Below, piece after piece: positions 25,114-36,230 of a stretch of 64,000 bases of DNA. Positions within the stretch are counted from its first letter, which is position 1. Each line of letters begins with the position of its first letter. Source of the stretch: Corythoichthys intestinalis. Its lineage: Eukaryota > Chordata > Actinopteri > Syngnathiformes > Syngnathidae. Where the stretch lies: the NCBI RefSeq assembly GCF_030265065.1, contig NC_080412.1, positions 27,456,501 to 27,520,500 of the forward strand, read 5' to 3'. The notes below the pieces were generated by a model. The model worked only from the letters and a program-made list of their open reading frames with translations, was not told the DNA's origin and ran no database searches. The position numbers were made by a program, and so were the translations under genes.

Positions 25114-28100
25114 TTAGTCTGCTTTCTTGTCCTTCCCTTCCTCATCGTCTGTGTACTCCGTTGGCTCCTCTCCGGGCTTCAACAGCTTCCCAATGAAGTC
25201 GTATTTAACTGCAAAGGCAAAAAAAGTTCAGGAACTGAAGAAAATCCAAAGTGTTCCTAGACTTGTTCCCCACCCACTGTATGCTAAATAAAATCAGCAA
25301 CAGAGTCAATATTTGAACCCGAGAGACGCTTCCGGGCACTCACAGGTGAACTGCGCCTCCCACTCGGAGAGGCTCTCCTGCTGCGCGGCGTTCAAGTCGG
25401 ACAAGTCGTCGTGTTCGTCTTTCAGGGCTTCCTCACCCAAGCAGAACGTCGCCAGGCCTCGGGACGCGTCCCTGCCGGCAAACACGCCGTACGGCCCGTC
25501 TAGAAAACACAGGATGGAGAGTAGGGGTGTGACAAAATATCAAAATGGTGACATATCGTGATACTTTGTATCCCAAAAGGTTATCGATATGCTCCTGCCA
25601 AGCATCAAGATATCGTTTTAAAAAAAAGGTGTCATTGTCTAAAATAAAAATAAAAATGAACCAACAAGTTGCTACCAAAATCTTCCACCATTATAGTGTC
25701 TCAGTTAACTAGCTGCATTGACGGTGCTCGACGCCCAATCCATTTAGACAGGGAATGTTCGTTCATTTGACACCAGAGCATTCAGAGTCATTCTGTCCGA
25801 TTTTCAGGGTATTTACAGGTCACTTGCTGTTCATTTTAGGACATTTTCTGTTGAGTTTGAGTCACTGCCTTTTCATTTGGGTGATTCCCAGGTCACTTCC
25901 TGTTCTGTAACTCAAAAATAAACAGGAAGAGATCCATAAAATACCCCAAAATCAAATGGAAGTAACAGAAAATCAACAGGAAAATGACCTTAAATGGCCC
26001 AAAATGACCTCATTGCCTGGCATTGGCTGCCACTCACAACTATAGACGTTCAATCCGTTTGAAGTGGGAGGGATGGCAGCGAATGAACGTTGATTCGTTC
26101 ATTCACCCTCCCACTTCAAATGGATTGGACATCTACAAGTGATAAACTCATTCCAATTCACAGCAGAAGTTTGTTTTTCGGTTTATTAATTGTTTGTAGA
26201 ATATCCTAGAATGATTTCCTGACCAACGTATCGATAATCGTTGTATCGCCATATCGTTGGACCATCATTATCGTGAGCTTTGCATCGCAAATCGTATCGT
26301 ATCGTGAGGTACCAAGAGGTTCCCACTCCTAATGGAGAGTAATTGTTTAGTGTTAGTAAGTGTATTTGCTTGCTGCTATTCTCACTACTGTACAGTGTTG
26401 TTTTTATCAACGATAACGAAAATATTTCGTCAACGAACATTTTTTTCATGATGATAATGATGAGACTAACGACCTAAGAGCGTGTTTTGAGAGACAAGTG
26501 CCAGCTTTTTGTCTGACGAGACGAAAATGCGCAAGTTTCCGTCATGTTCAAAATGTGTGCCATTTTATGTGTAGTTAGCATTGTCTGGTTGAGAAACTCA
26601 TGTGACGTGCTGTGCCCCCCCCCCCCCCCTCCAATTCGCCATTGTCCCCTCCTCTCAAGACTTGCACACACGGTAAGATTTGTTTTCTTATCTTGCCCAG
26701 AGAGAATATGCAATGTTGCTTTAGTCTTTAAAAGGTTGGTGCTGAGTGATCATCACAACACTAAAGGGCAGTTCACATGGCGACTCTGCGACACCAAGAC
26801 GCAATGACTGTGTTGCGGAGTGGCCTTGCGTTCATATGGTGTCGGCAAAGACGAAAGGCAAAGACGCAAAATTTGGAATCCTGCCTCCAAAGTGGAAGGA
26901 TTCCATTAGGGAGGCTTGCTCTGCATCCATATCAATGGAATGCTCCCGCGCCGATAAAGTCTGCACTCGCACATGTCACATTGGTGCAGCGGTGTTACTA
27001 AACATTAAAAACAGCAAATGGCGGAACGTCAGCTTTAATTGACTTTTAATAATATTTTTAATTTAAAAATGTTGAATGTTTCCATTTTTATGCCTTTTGG
27101 AGAAAAAAAATGCTATTGCTTGGAGTGGGCGGGCATGTTGTCTTCCGGGCTGAGGAGGTTGTTGAGGTCAAGGTGCATCATTCGCTGTTGCCTTATAAAT
27201 CTGCACTGCCCCCTAAGGCCTGGCATGAATACTACATCGTTTTGATGCAGAGACGAAACCATATAGATGCGAACATGAAATTTTTCGTGCTCTCGGAGAG
27301 CCACCATGTAAACGGCCCCCTAAATGTAACTCATCGCATTAGCATAACATTCGCATTCGTCTAACGCTAACGGCGAGCGTCCTCTTATACTCTCGAGCAA
27401 GTTTTTCCACATACAGTTTGTGTCGTCCATGTGGGTAAAATTAATTGAAAATAATTTACTGTTTTCCTGCCGAGTGTGTTTTATCACCAAGTTGGGGTTG
27501 TCCTTGTAGACGCTACAATATGTGCTCGTCTGTCAATGTTAGTTCATTCTAAACAGATGGAAACCTTTATTCAGTTTTGGAGTAAAATTTACTTTTACAG
27601 ACGAAAACATTTTTAGTAAACATCGACTAAAACTCGACGAAATTAGTCTTGGGTTTTCGTCAACAAAAATTAGATGAAGACAAACACATTTCGTGATAAC
27701 CAAAACATGACAAAAACGAGTAAGTATTATCGTCCCAAAGACGTATAGGCCATTTACATGGCGACGCTACGACACCAAGAAACAACAATTGTGTTGCGGA
27801 ATGGCCTTGCTTTACATGGTGTCGGCAAAAAATGGAACGCAAAGACTCAAACTTTTGATTCTGGGCTCCAAAGTGGAAGAAATCGATTGCGGTGATTACG
27901 CCACAATCAAATGAAAGGAATGCTCTCACACTGATGACGTCAGCACTAGCACACGTCACTTTGGGCATGCACAGTTGCCGCTAGTAAACATTCAAAACAG
28001 CAAACATGGCGGAACAGCGGCTTTAATATACCGTTTTTATAATCTTTTTAATATAAATAAATTTTATAGTTGCGTTTTTGTTCCTTTTGAAGCAAGAGGA

Positions 28101-31100
28101 AAAAAAAAATGCATGGACGCCATCGCTTTGAGTTTGTTTTTTTTTTTTTTTGACAAGCAATGTTATACAAATATTAAAAGCTTGTAAAGAACAGCAAACA
28201 GAAAACATACATGAGAAAAATTAAAAATACCGAAAAAACCTGATTAAAACTGCAAAACAAAACGTGGGGGGAGGGGGGAAACCGTCACTGCTTTGAGTGG
28301 GCGGCAGTGCTGTTTTTAGCAGCCATTTTAATTTTCGTCTTGGTCTTTTGGACGAAAACACTTATTAGTCTTAGCCATATTTTAGTCATTTATAAAAATG
28401 TGTTCGTCTTCGTCTAGTTTTAGTTGACAATTCTCAAAATGTTTTCGTCTATAAACTTCAAAAGTTTTAGTTTAAGAATAAATAAATAAATAAAAGGTTT
28501 CCAACCATTTCGAATGAACATGACAGACGAGCACATAACTGTAGAGTCTATAAGGACGTCACAATTTTTATGATGATAATACACGCTCAGAAGGAAAACA
28601 GAAAATTATTTGCAGTTAATCAAAATCACCTGGACGCCACGAATTGTATGTAAAATGTTTTCCAAGAGTTTAAGAAGACACCAAGTCATTGCGCTAAATG
28701 CTAATGCTATGCTAATGCTACAAGTTAGTTTAGTGTGTGACGATCACTCAGCACATACTTATGAAGGCTAAAGCAACATGGCATATCTAGCCAAGATAAG
28801 AAAGCAAAACTTACCAAGAAGCCCTTAACACGTTTCACAAAATGACCCTGGAAAGGGCACAGGCTTACCTGCCGGTGAGTAAGCGTGTGTTAGGGCAAGT
28901 GGGCGGGAAGTAGGCGCAGGACGTCACATGAATGACACGACCAAACACTGCTAAATGCGTTCTAACTACACATACAATAAAAAAAAAAATCACACATTGT
29001 GAATTGATGACGGAAACTATGGTGAACTTTCATCTCATTCTCGTGTCGTCAAACGACAAAGTGGAAGAATTCGATTGTGAGGGCTTGCGGGGGGCTTGGT
29101 CCGCATGCATATCAAAAGCTCCCGCGGCACGGGATCGCGCCGATAACATCAACACTTGTACACGTCACATTGGGCATCATTTGTCGTGCGCAGCAGTGCT
29201 AATAAACAATAAAAACAAATATGGCGAACGTCGGCTTTAATTTACTGTTATTATAATATTTTTAATTTGAATATGTTGAATGTTTCAATTCTTGTGCCTT
29301 TTTGAACAAAAGAAAATGCCTTTGCTTGGACTAGGCGGGCATGTTGTCTTCCGGTCTGAGGAGGTCAAAGTGCATCATTCGCTGTCGCCTTGTAAATCTG
29401 GACTGCTCCCTAGGGCCTGGCATGAATACTACATCGTTTTCATGCGGAATTGCGACATTGTTCGAATGGAGACGGAACCATATAAATGCAAACATGAAAG
29501 TTTTCGTCTTCTCGGAGAGACACCATGTAAACGGCCCCTCAGTCTCCCAAGACACGTTTTCAGCGCGTCATCGTGACGTCATAGTAATGAAAAAATTGTT
29601 CGTTGACGAAATATTTTCGTTATCGTTGACAAAAACAACACTGGGGGGCGGGTACGCACATTGTTTTCACGCAGAATTGCGACATCATTAGAACGGAGAC
29701 GGAACCATAGAAATGCAAACATGAAATTTGTCATATTCTTGGAGCGTCACCATGTAAACAGCGCCTAAGACTTAGATAAAATTCAAAAGGGGTGAAAACC
29801 ACACTGCTACTGTATCTGTGTCTATCTGTACTGTAGTAGTGGGTGTGTAAGTAATGCTAACTAACTCAATGTGATTGGAATGCTGGCCAGAGGTTACATG
29901 CAACAGAGGTAGCAGAAATGAGATAAAAAGGTCAGTCCCATTCAGTGCAGATGTATGAGTGTAAGGTTCTACCTGAATTACAAAGGACCAAAATGAACGA
30001 CTGTAAAGTAGGGCTGCAGCTATCAAATATTATAGTAATCGAGTATTCTACTGAAAATTCCATCGAGTAATCGGATTAAACATTTTTAAGGTAAAGAGCA
30101 ATTATAAATATACATGACAAAACAAGACATTTTACCTTATATTGAACCATTTTAGACAATGAATGTCTTTTAGATGCACATTGTTAAAGACAGCCAACAA
30201 CTGCATCTCAGAATGTGACTAGAACCCCCCCCCCCCCAACAAATTCACTGCTTTCACTCAAAAAACTTAAGATATTATGGGGAAAAAAAAAAAAAATCGT
30301 ATTTCTTACCTTAAAATGTCACTACACTACACAAAAGTTAGGTGCTTTCCTCACGTGTTTCAATTGAATTTCCATTTGTTTCAAGCCATTTTTAAGTTCT
30401 AGTTAAGTTTTAAGTTAGTCTAAGTATAAGCAGAGGCGTAGCAAGGGTCCCTGGGGACCCCTGGCAACAAGCAACATGGGGCCCTTCGAGCGTGTGCAAG
30501 TAAAGGGGACAGTTGGACTTGGAGCAATATAATAACGCCTCGGTCTCATAGAGTGCTTTTTAGGACACTCAAAGTGCCCGGCTTCTACTACATTAGGACA
30601 TAAAACTACAGTATCATAGTACACTCACCGCTGTCTTGCTTCCTTTTCTCCTCTTCTGTTTTTTTTTTTATTCTTTCTTTTGTCGCTTCCAGATGGATAA
30701 CGTCTCTCCATTTGGATATACGCCAATTAAAAAAAAGCCAAATCGCCGCTCACTCTCACTCTGAGTCACGTGTGGAGGTGAGTGAAGGGGCCCCTTGAGG
30801 GAACTCAGACACAAGGATTTCACTGGCACTGTCACACTTGTTGCTGCGACAGTGCAGTAAAGCTGCGTGCGCTAAATCTGTTGGCCCGTCTGGGGCCCCT
30901 GCTGGCTGGGGGCCCTATGCAATTGCCTGGTTTGCCTAATGGGACGCGACGCCTCTGGTTATAAGTCCTGATAGGATTTTGAGTTTTTGCAGTGTTCAAA
31001 ATAAATGTATGATACCTGGCACCTGCTGTATTGAAGAACATTAGGCACCAGTGCTACTTGGTGTTTTATCCATCAATGACTACTGAGCTAAAATTTACAG

Positions 31101-33716
31101 TTGGCTTTATTTAGTTTTTATTTTACACCCTCATTACTCTAAAGCGCTGTGCTTTTACAGATTCAATAAAGCCTGTATGTAAGACATGTTAGCCACTAAA
31201 GGTGTGAATATTAGGGCACGTCACGATTCGATTAAGATTCAGAGGCTATGATTCGATTACAAATTGATTATTGATGCAACCCCCCCCCAACCCCGCTTTT
31301 AATGTTTCGTATATTTGTTCCAAAATTGTTCAAAAATCCTCCTAGATTAAACCAAACTACTATTTCAGTATTAAGTTAACAGTTCAAAACAGTAAATAAA
31401 ATACTCAAGTCCCCATTCTGTATCAGCAGCTTTAAACTATATTCAATTAATTTAATGTTGTGAATCAACCGTTAAAGTTGTTAAAATTGCTCCCATTATT
31501 CAATAATTCCCCTTCTGTCTACTTTCGACATGTGAAAGTTTTAAAACGGTTTCATCATTTAGAGATAGATTCAAGCCAAAAGTGTGCCGATTTTGGAGTA
31601 TTTTAGATAAAAAGTTAATTTGTTCGCTACAACAGAGCCTTCCTGAGAAGTCTACTGCTTTAACATGGCAGCTGTTTACCAATGACGGCAAGTCTGTCAA
31701 TTTGCATCTAGTTCTATATACATGTTCTATCGCCGCCGTCGTCGTCTGTCATGTCGCATCCAGTTCTTTATATATGTGATATCTACCGTAGCATTATGTG
31801 GTCGTGTGTTTATAGCAACTAGCAACTGGATGTTGTTTGTAGCGGCTGTCGGCCGTGGTCAGGTATTATTGCTTTTTTTATCTAGCGGCATGAGTTGAAA
31901 ATGATATTTACTTTTGGTCTGTTCCTCATTGCGTCCCGCAGACCGCGCTGATTGTGTTTTAGTTCCGCTTTACCAGGTATAATTAAATAATCAGAATTTG
32001 GATATTTGTGAATCGTTTTCGAATCTTCCACGGCCGAATCGCGAATAATCAAAGAACGAGTAATTTCGCACGCCTCTATTAGCCATGCATCGACAGTAGC
32101 CATAATTAATAGAAACCTAACCCTCCGCAGGGCTAACGTTACGTTAGCAAGGTACAGTAACAATAATCTTATTTACTAGCGCTATGTTAACTTAATGTTA
32201 TCTTGTCACGAGTATCGCTCCCCCGCTCTCGGAGTGAACAAGGCGCCTTCGGTGGAGGTGCAGCAGTGAAGACATGCTGTAGTGTTATGCAAGCCCTGTC
32301 TTAAAGTGAATGTACACGTGTTCTCCTTGGTCTCGAGCTTGAAATGCGCCCACACTTTTGATATTTTCTGCTTTTTCTTGGTGCCCTTTTCTTCGCTTTC
32401 GTCGGCTTTGTCGTCGATACCCATGTATTCATGCATGGTTGAAATCAAATATATCTGCCGCCTCGGTCTTCTTCCTGTACGCACGTGAAGTCAGCACGTC
32501 GTGCCGCATTAAAAGTAGTCCGGGCAAAATGTTATGCTTGGAGCTGGCAAAATTAAACGATTCCTGGATCAATTCTTAAAATTCAAGTTTCTCGAACTGA
32601 AAAGTCTAACAATATTAATACCAGACTATGGTGAGTCTAAATGTCTAAAAACCCTCCATGGTTGGTTTTGTCTTGTATTGTGTGTGGCCTTATCTGACCT
32701 TGTCTACACGAGGAGTGGTAAGGGGGATGGGAGAATGCAAACGAAACAAGAACACTAAACTAATCTAGCTCAAGTCAAACTGTCCAAACATGTGACACAA
32801 ACGCTTCATCTAAAGTAGGTTCCTTTGAATTTAGCCAAAACACACACAAACATGAAAAGCGTGTTCTAATGCAAACCCACTTGGGTAAATCGGTTAAAAC
32901 CCTTTCATACACGATGTATGATTTTCTCTTAAATGTTCTTATTACATTCATACAGGACATTATTTTGCAGCCCCCATTTGACATCCAATTAGTGTTGTTG
33001 CCCGCACATACTTTGCGACGGGAAATGAAATGAGTAAATAAAATGAATGTATTAATTGCATGATCCATGGGAGGGTCTATTATTTAAATTGTAATAAATA
33101 TTGTTTTAAAAGATTATTTTAAAAAAAAATCATTGTTAAAAAATACAAATGATTTCAAATAAATTGAAAAAAATAAAACAATTAAAAAGTCAAATTGATA
33201 AAAAGGAGAATAAAGACACACATTCAAATAAGTGTGTCATGTGTGTATTTTGCGCTTTGAAGTTTTATTGATTTTTTTCTTCTTTTATTAATCTCTTGAG
33301 ACCTCATACAGCAAATCTTTGGCTAACGTTGGCGACACTAGACGTCCAATCCATTATAACTAGAAGGGTCTGGAAGCGATTGAATGATAAAAGTTTTAGC
33401 GAAACATTTAGTCAAACTTACCCGGTCCGTAGAACTTTTTGCCCCTAGTCACGTCGAAGACTTTTCCATTGACAGCCATGAGGATTCTCGGACTCTGCAC
33501 GCCATCGTAAGGCTTCAACTCTTCCAGGGTGAAGTCTCTTTTCTTCAGTTTGGGTAATGGCTGTTCCGCCTCGTCCAGCTCCTGCGGCTTGTCCCCGCGG
33601 AAGATTTTGTACAGAAGGTACAGACACAATGCCAGGAGGGTTAGGTTCAAAGGGGACGTAAAAATCTCCTGCAGTATCCCGACTGAAGTTGCCTCGCGTT
33701 CCTCTGCTTCGGCCAT
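25114..33716 (-). CDS. pgrmc1: Membrane-associated progesterone receptor component 1
   Basis: Single-pass ER/endomembrane protein with a cytochrome-b5-like heme-binding domain, a partner of cytochrome P450 enzymes. Three exons: 33422-33716, 25344-25499 and 25114-25208, phase-consistent, totalling 181 residues plus a stop (human PGRMC1 has 195, the difference being mainly in the N-terminus). [11 protein letters not shown] starts the chain; a membrane segment [17 protein letters not shown] follows at about residues 23-39. The cytochrome-b5-like domain starts near residue 60 with [12 protein letters not shown]. The heme-coordinating Tyr of human PGRMC1 (Y113) is present in [12 protein letters not shown] as Y102. 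The C-terminus [20 protein letters not shown] ends in an acidic tail and KDKKAD. PGRMC2 is the alternative; the N-terminus and the acidic tail fit PGRMC1 better. Intron 1 is 7.9 kb of nested transposons. Confidence 0.95.
25522..26331. mobile_element. hAT-type element, family I, in pgrmc1 intron 1
   Basis: A perfect 8-base duplication ATGGAGAG (25514-25521, 26332-26339) flanks ends TAGGGGTGTGAC and TTCCCACTCCTA. The termini carry ATATCGTGATAC and CGTATCGTATCGTGAG motifs. It begins only 23 bases from exon 2. A partial inverted copy is at about 60900-61314. Confidence 0.9.
26764..27320. mobile_element. Family H MITE, copy 2
   Basis: It starts AAGGGCAGTTCACATGGCGA and ends CATGTAAACGGCCCCC, with the interior landmarks of copy 1. 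It lies inside element G. Confidence 0.8.
27747..28310. mobile_element. Family H MITE, copy 3 (partial)
   Basis: The left end GGCCATTTACATGGCGACG and interior GTGTCGGCAAAAAATGG and CACGTCACTTTGGGC identify it. The 3' half is interrupted near 28131-28270 by A/T-rich and G-rich simple sequence and lacks the usual right end. Confidence 0.65.
29051..29539. mobile_element. Family H MITE, copy 4 (5'-truncated), with a further end piece to 29767
   Basis: It begins within the interior block at CAAAGTGGAAGAATTCGAT and keeps the right end CATGTAAACGGCCCCT. A separate right-end piece (TGCAAACATGAAATTTGTC to CATGTAAACAGCGCCT) lies at 29644-29767, just outside element G. Confidence 0.7.
30431..30957. mobile_element. 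hAT-type element P nested in A copy 3
   Basis: The ends CAGAGGCGTAGCAAGGG and GGGACGCGACGCCTCTG form an inverted pair. The flanks AGTATAAG and GTTATAAG share their last six bases. The other family A copies read straight through this point. It includes GGGGCCC-rich segments. Confidence 0.75.
31197..32078. mobile_element. hAT-type element, family hAT-2, copy 2 (nested in A copy 3)
   Basis: Flanked by TTAGCCAC (31189-31196) and TTAGCCAT (32079-32086), 7 of 8 alike. The interior (CCATTCTGTATCAGCAGC, CCACGGCCGAATCGCG) matches copy 1 at 4701-5628. The other A copies have a single uninterrupted GTTAGCCACGCATCGAC at this site, confirming the insertion. Confidence 0.9.
32606..33400. other. pgrmc1 intron 1, spacer next to exon 1
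   Basis: AT-rich sequence with A-rich runs near 33110-33190 and one degenerate dispersed repeat (CGACACTAGACGTCCAATCC near 33335). No element ends or exons seen. Confidence 0.45.
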
Positions 33717-33850
33717 GTTGGCTCTGTCCGTGTTTTCGTAAGTCTGGAGCCTGGGAGAAGCCAGGAAATATTAGCCAATTGGTGCTAAGGACACTGTGAC
33801 GCCACCCAAGTGTCGGCCAATCATATTTGACTGACAATTTGCCAAACTCT
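33717..33850 (-). promoter_or_regulatory. pgrmc1: pgrmc1 5' UTR and proximal promoter
   Basis: Upstream of the start codon in gene orientation there are CCAAT-type elements: the palindromic CCAATTGG at 33775-33782, and ATTGG from GGCCAATCA at 33814-33822 on the plus strand. There is no TATA box. Activity is inferred. Confidence 0.4.
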
Positions 33851-34026
33851 TACATAAAATGCAATAAATCCCATTTAATTCATATGAAATACTTGCTGTC
33901 ATGAAAGTCTACTAAATAGCGTGTTTGATGTATTTTTTTTTTAGCTTTTCGTGTTCATAGATTCCGTTTGTAAAGTTGTGCTGACATACTTTTATTACTC
34001 CTAGTATTTACAAAATACAATCAAAG

Positions 34027-34581
34027 TACTGCTGCAACGATTAATCGATTAACTCGAGTAATTCCATTAGAAAAAAAAAAAATCAAATTAAATTTTGCTG
34101 CTTTGAATATTCGTTTAATCAAAGTGGCGTTGTAATGGTTTGTTTTGAAAGTGTTTGTATTTAGTTTTATTGATTTGGGTGGATAGTTTGCCCTCTAGTG
34201 GCAACAGTGAATCTGACACAAATCATTTCACATGGCTGAATCCAGCTGCTCCCTGTTAAGACCAAAATAAGCTACGTTTTTGTTTGCGCTAATGTTTTTT
34301 TGTAATGCATTCGAATATATGTTTGAACCATTTGTTAAGAGCATTGTAAAAAAACATGGTAGCATTGTATAGCATTTAAGCTAGCGGACTTTTGCTACGT
34401 GAGTTAGCCAATTTTTCTTTTGTTGTCCTTAGATCCTCATTTATGTATTTTTTTTAATACCGTTTAAGGCTCAGCTCATGTATTTTAATTTTTCATGTTC
34501 CTTAATCTAATTACTCGAGCATTCGAACGAACTAGTTCATCGATTAATCGACTACTAAAATAATTGATGGCTGCAGCCCTA
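34027..34581. mobile_element. hAT-type element W between pgrmc1 and rab24
   Basis: A perfect 8-base duplication AATCAAAG (34019-34026, 34582-34589) flanks ends TACTGCTGCAACGATTAATC and ATGGCTGCAGCCCTA. It has TAATCGATTAACTCGAG-type terminal runs and shares interior sequence with the arms of foldback element D. Confidence 0.9.
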
Positions 34582-34927
34582 AATCAAAGAATTTCAAAAT
34601 GTGGAAAACAAAATGTGTCGAGCAATATGTCAGTTGTACTATAGTTCTATAAAAAAATTACAAATATATATCACACGAAAAACTTATTTTATAGACAAAA
34701 TTGGACAAAAAAAAAAAAAAAAAGCAAAAGAAGCAGATTTGTTTGTAATTCTGAACAAATTGAGTGGCATACTTATGTTCCAGTCCTCCTTGTTTGAATG
34801 AATGGCGTACCGCAAGCAAGACGTCACTTTTGCTCATTAATATTCACGACGTAAGCAATTGTTGCTAAACGGGTCAACCTCCTGTTTGTCCCTAATAGTA
34901 AATGAATGGAAATAGTGTACAAACGAG

Positions 34928-35088
34928 ATGTTTACTGAGCTAAACCTACTAATTTTGTCCGAAAACGATCTCCCTGTTGCCAAATTCACTGGTAAAGATG
35001 TGGAAGAACATAAAAATGTTTAGTTAAAGAGCTGGCTTAAGTGTCGAGGGCTGAAAAAGACGGGAAAAAGAGCCGACCTGATCCAGAG
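34928..35088 (+). pseudogene. SAP-domain-like first exon of a mobile-element gene
   Basis: From the ATG at 34928 the frame reads MFTELNLLILSENDLPVAKF, then LKSWLKCRGLKKTGKRADLI followed by QR at a GT donor. The second part matches the SAP helix-turn-helix consensus (LK-x-W-L-x-CRG-x-x-x-x-GK-x-A-x-L-x-x-R), a DNA-binding motif. Fish genomes hold many such SAP-headed genes in repeated elements. This copy does not keep a fully open frame. The family is recognised by motif only. Confidence 0.55.
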
Positions 35089-35890
35089 GTAGCTTTTTTA
35101 TTGACACCTTTTGTGTGCATGCATTGCCTTATGCCACTGACAATGACATTCTCCTGTTTCAACAATCTATCCTTTACCACCATATGCCCTGTCTTTGTTA
35201 TATATAATATCCTCTGGTTGTCTTACATCTCTGACTGTTCTTCGGGGAATATGCCCTGTCTTTATTATATATAATATGCTCTGGTTGTCTTACTTCTCTG
35301 ACTGTTCTTCGAGGAAATTTACATTGCTATTTTTGTGTAGCGATCGCAAATGCTACTCAGTGACAGCCAATAAACACTTAAATTTTTTCCTTAATAACAA
35401 ATTTTAATTCTATGATTCATTTACACTTCCCCCTTACTAAATTAGTTTTACTTTTACAGCAGAAAAGGTAACAGTGAGAAGCAGTCAGCAACCATTAAAA
35501 AAAAATTTTTTTGAATTTTTTTTTTCAGAAGTATGGCAAAATGCTATGCTAAAAAATAAGTAAAAATATCAAAACGGCTTACCTCTTCGTCCTCTGTAGG
35601 ACCATTGCCCCCAACAAAATGTTCACTACATATGAAATGTGAATGGCTTCACCTTGCTGGCATTAAAGTGCGTACTACAGGAGAGAAAAAAAGTCTTAAA
35701 TAGGATTATTACGTGAATTAGAATCATATTTTGAGACGATTCGACTATATACAAAAATTTAGCAAAGCGCAGATGACGAGAAATTAGTCTTTTGATCTGC
35801 CGGTTAGCCACGCCTACCATTATAGGGATCTAGCGTCCCCAACAGGTGGATGACGTCAGTGGAGTCACGATTTCATCTGATTTAGTATGC

Positions 35891-36230
35891 ACCCCACTGA
35901 GGAGGAATTATTCAGAACGAGGAAAACGCGCCGAAGAAGAGAGCCGAAAAATGTAATTGTTTCAGTCTCTCTACTCCAGTATTTTTACAGGATATCCTTT
36001 TTATCCAAGTATTTTTTTTCCCCAATAGCTAAATACAGTAATTTTCCCCAATAGCTAAATAAATGGCTTGGGAAGGACCAGTCAGCCCGTTGAGGAGGAA
36101 TTATTCAGAACGAGGAAAACGTGATGAAGAGAGCCGCAAAATGTCATTGTTTCCGTCTCTCTACTTCAATATTTTTACAGGATATTCTTTTTATCCAAGT
36201 ATTTTTGCCCAATAGCTAAATAAATGGCAT
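35891..36230. repeat. Tandem duplication inside element R
   Basis: Two units of about 140-165 bases, near 35896-36060 and 36091-36230, share GAGGAGGAATTATTCAGAAC, GTCTCTCTACT and TTTTTATCCAAGTATTTTT and end in AATAGCTAAATAAATGGC. They differ by scattered substitutions and a short duplication of the CCCCAATAGCTAAATA block. Confidence 0.8.

Larger units (their letters stand above)
26393..29643. mobile_element. Element G with about 50-base inverted ends, filled with family H copies
   Basis: The left end CAGTGTTGTTTTTATCAACG and its continuation (GATAACGAAAATATTTCGTC) occur inverted at 29594-29643 with only a few differences over about 50 bases. Between the ends lie H copies 2-4, and a related start CAGTGCTGTTTTTAGCAGCC at about 28307-28560 that recurs at 59829-60062. 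No clean target duplication is visible. Internal order suggests several insertions and rearrangements. Confidence 0.7.
30009..32605. mobile_element. hAT-type element, family A, copy 3, with two nested insertions
   Basis: The left end TAGGGCTGCAGCTATCAAAT and interior blocks (AATAAATGTATGATACCTGG, CCCTCCGCAGGGCTAACG) match the family A copies at 45689-48997 and 47446-48593. The right end is degenerate near 32600. Element P (30431-30957) and hAT-2 copy 2 (31197-32078) are inserted at points where the other A copies are uninterrupted. A CpG-rich segment near 32200-32520 is part of this copy. Confidence 0.75.

Noticed and set aside
28131-28270. Poly-T and G-rich stretch considered as a retroposed mRNA tail
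   Set aside because: No adjacent coding match and no target duplication; likely simple sequence within family H copy 3.
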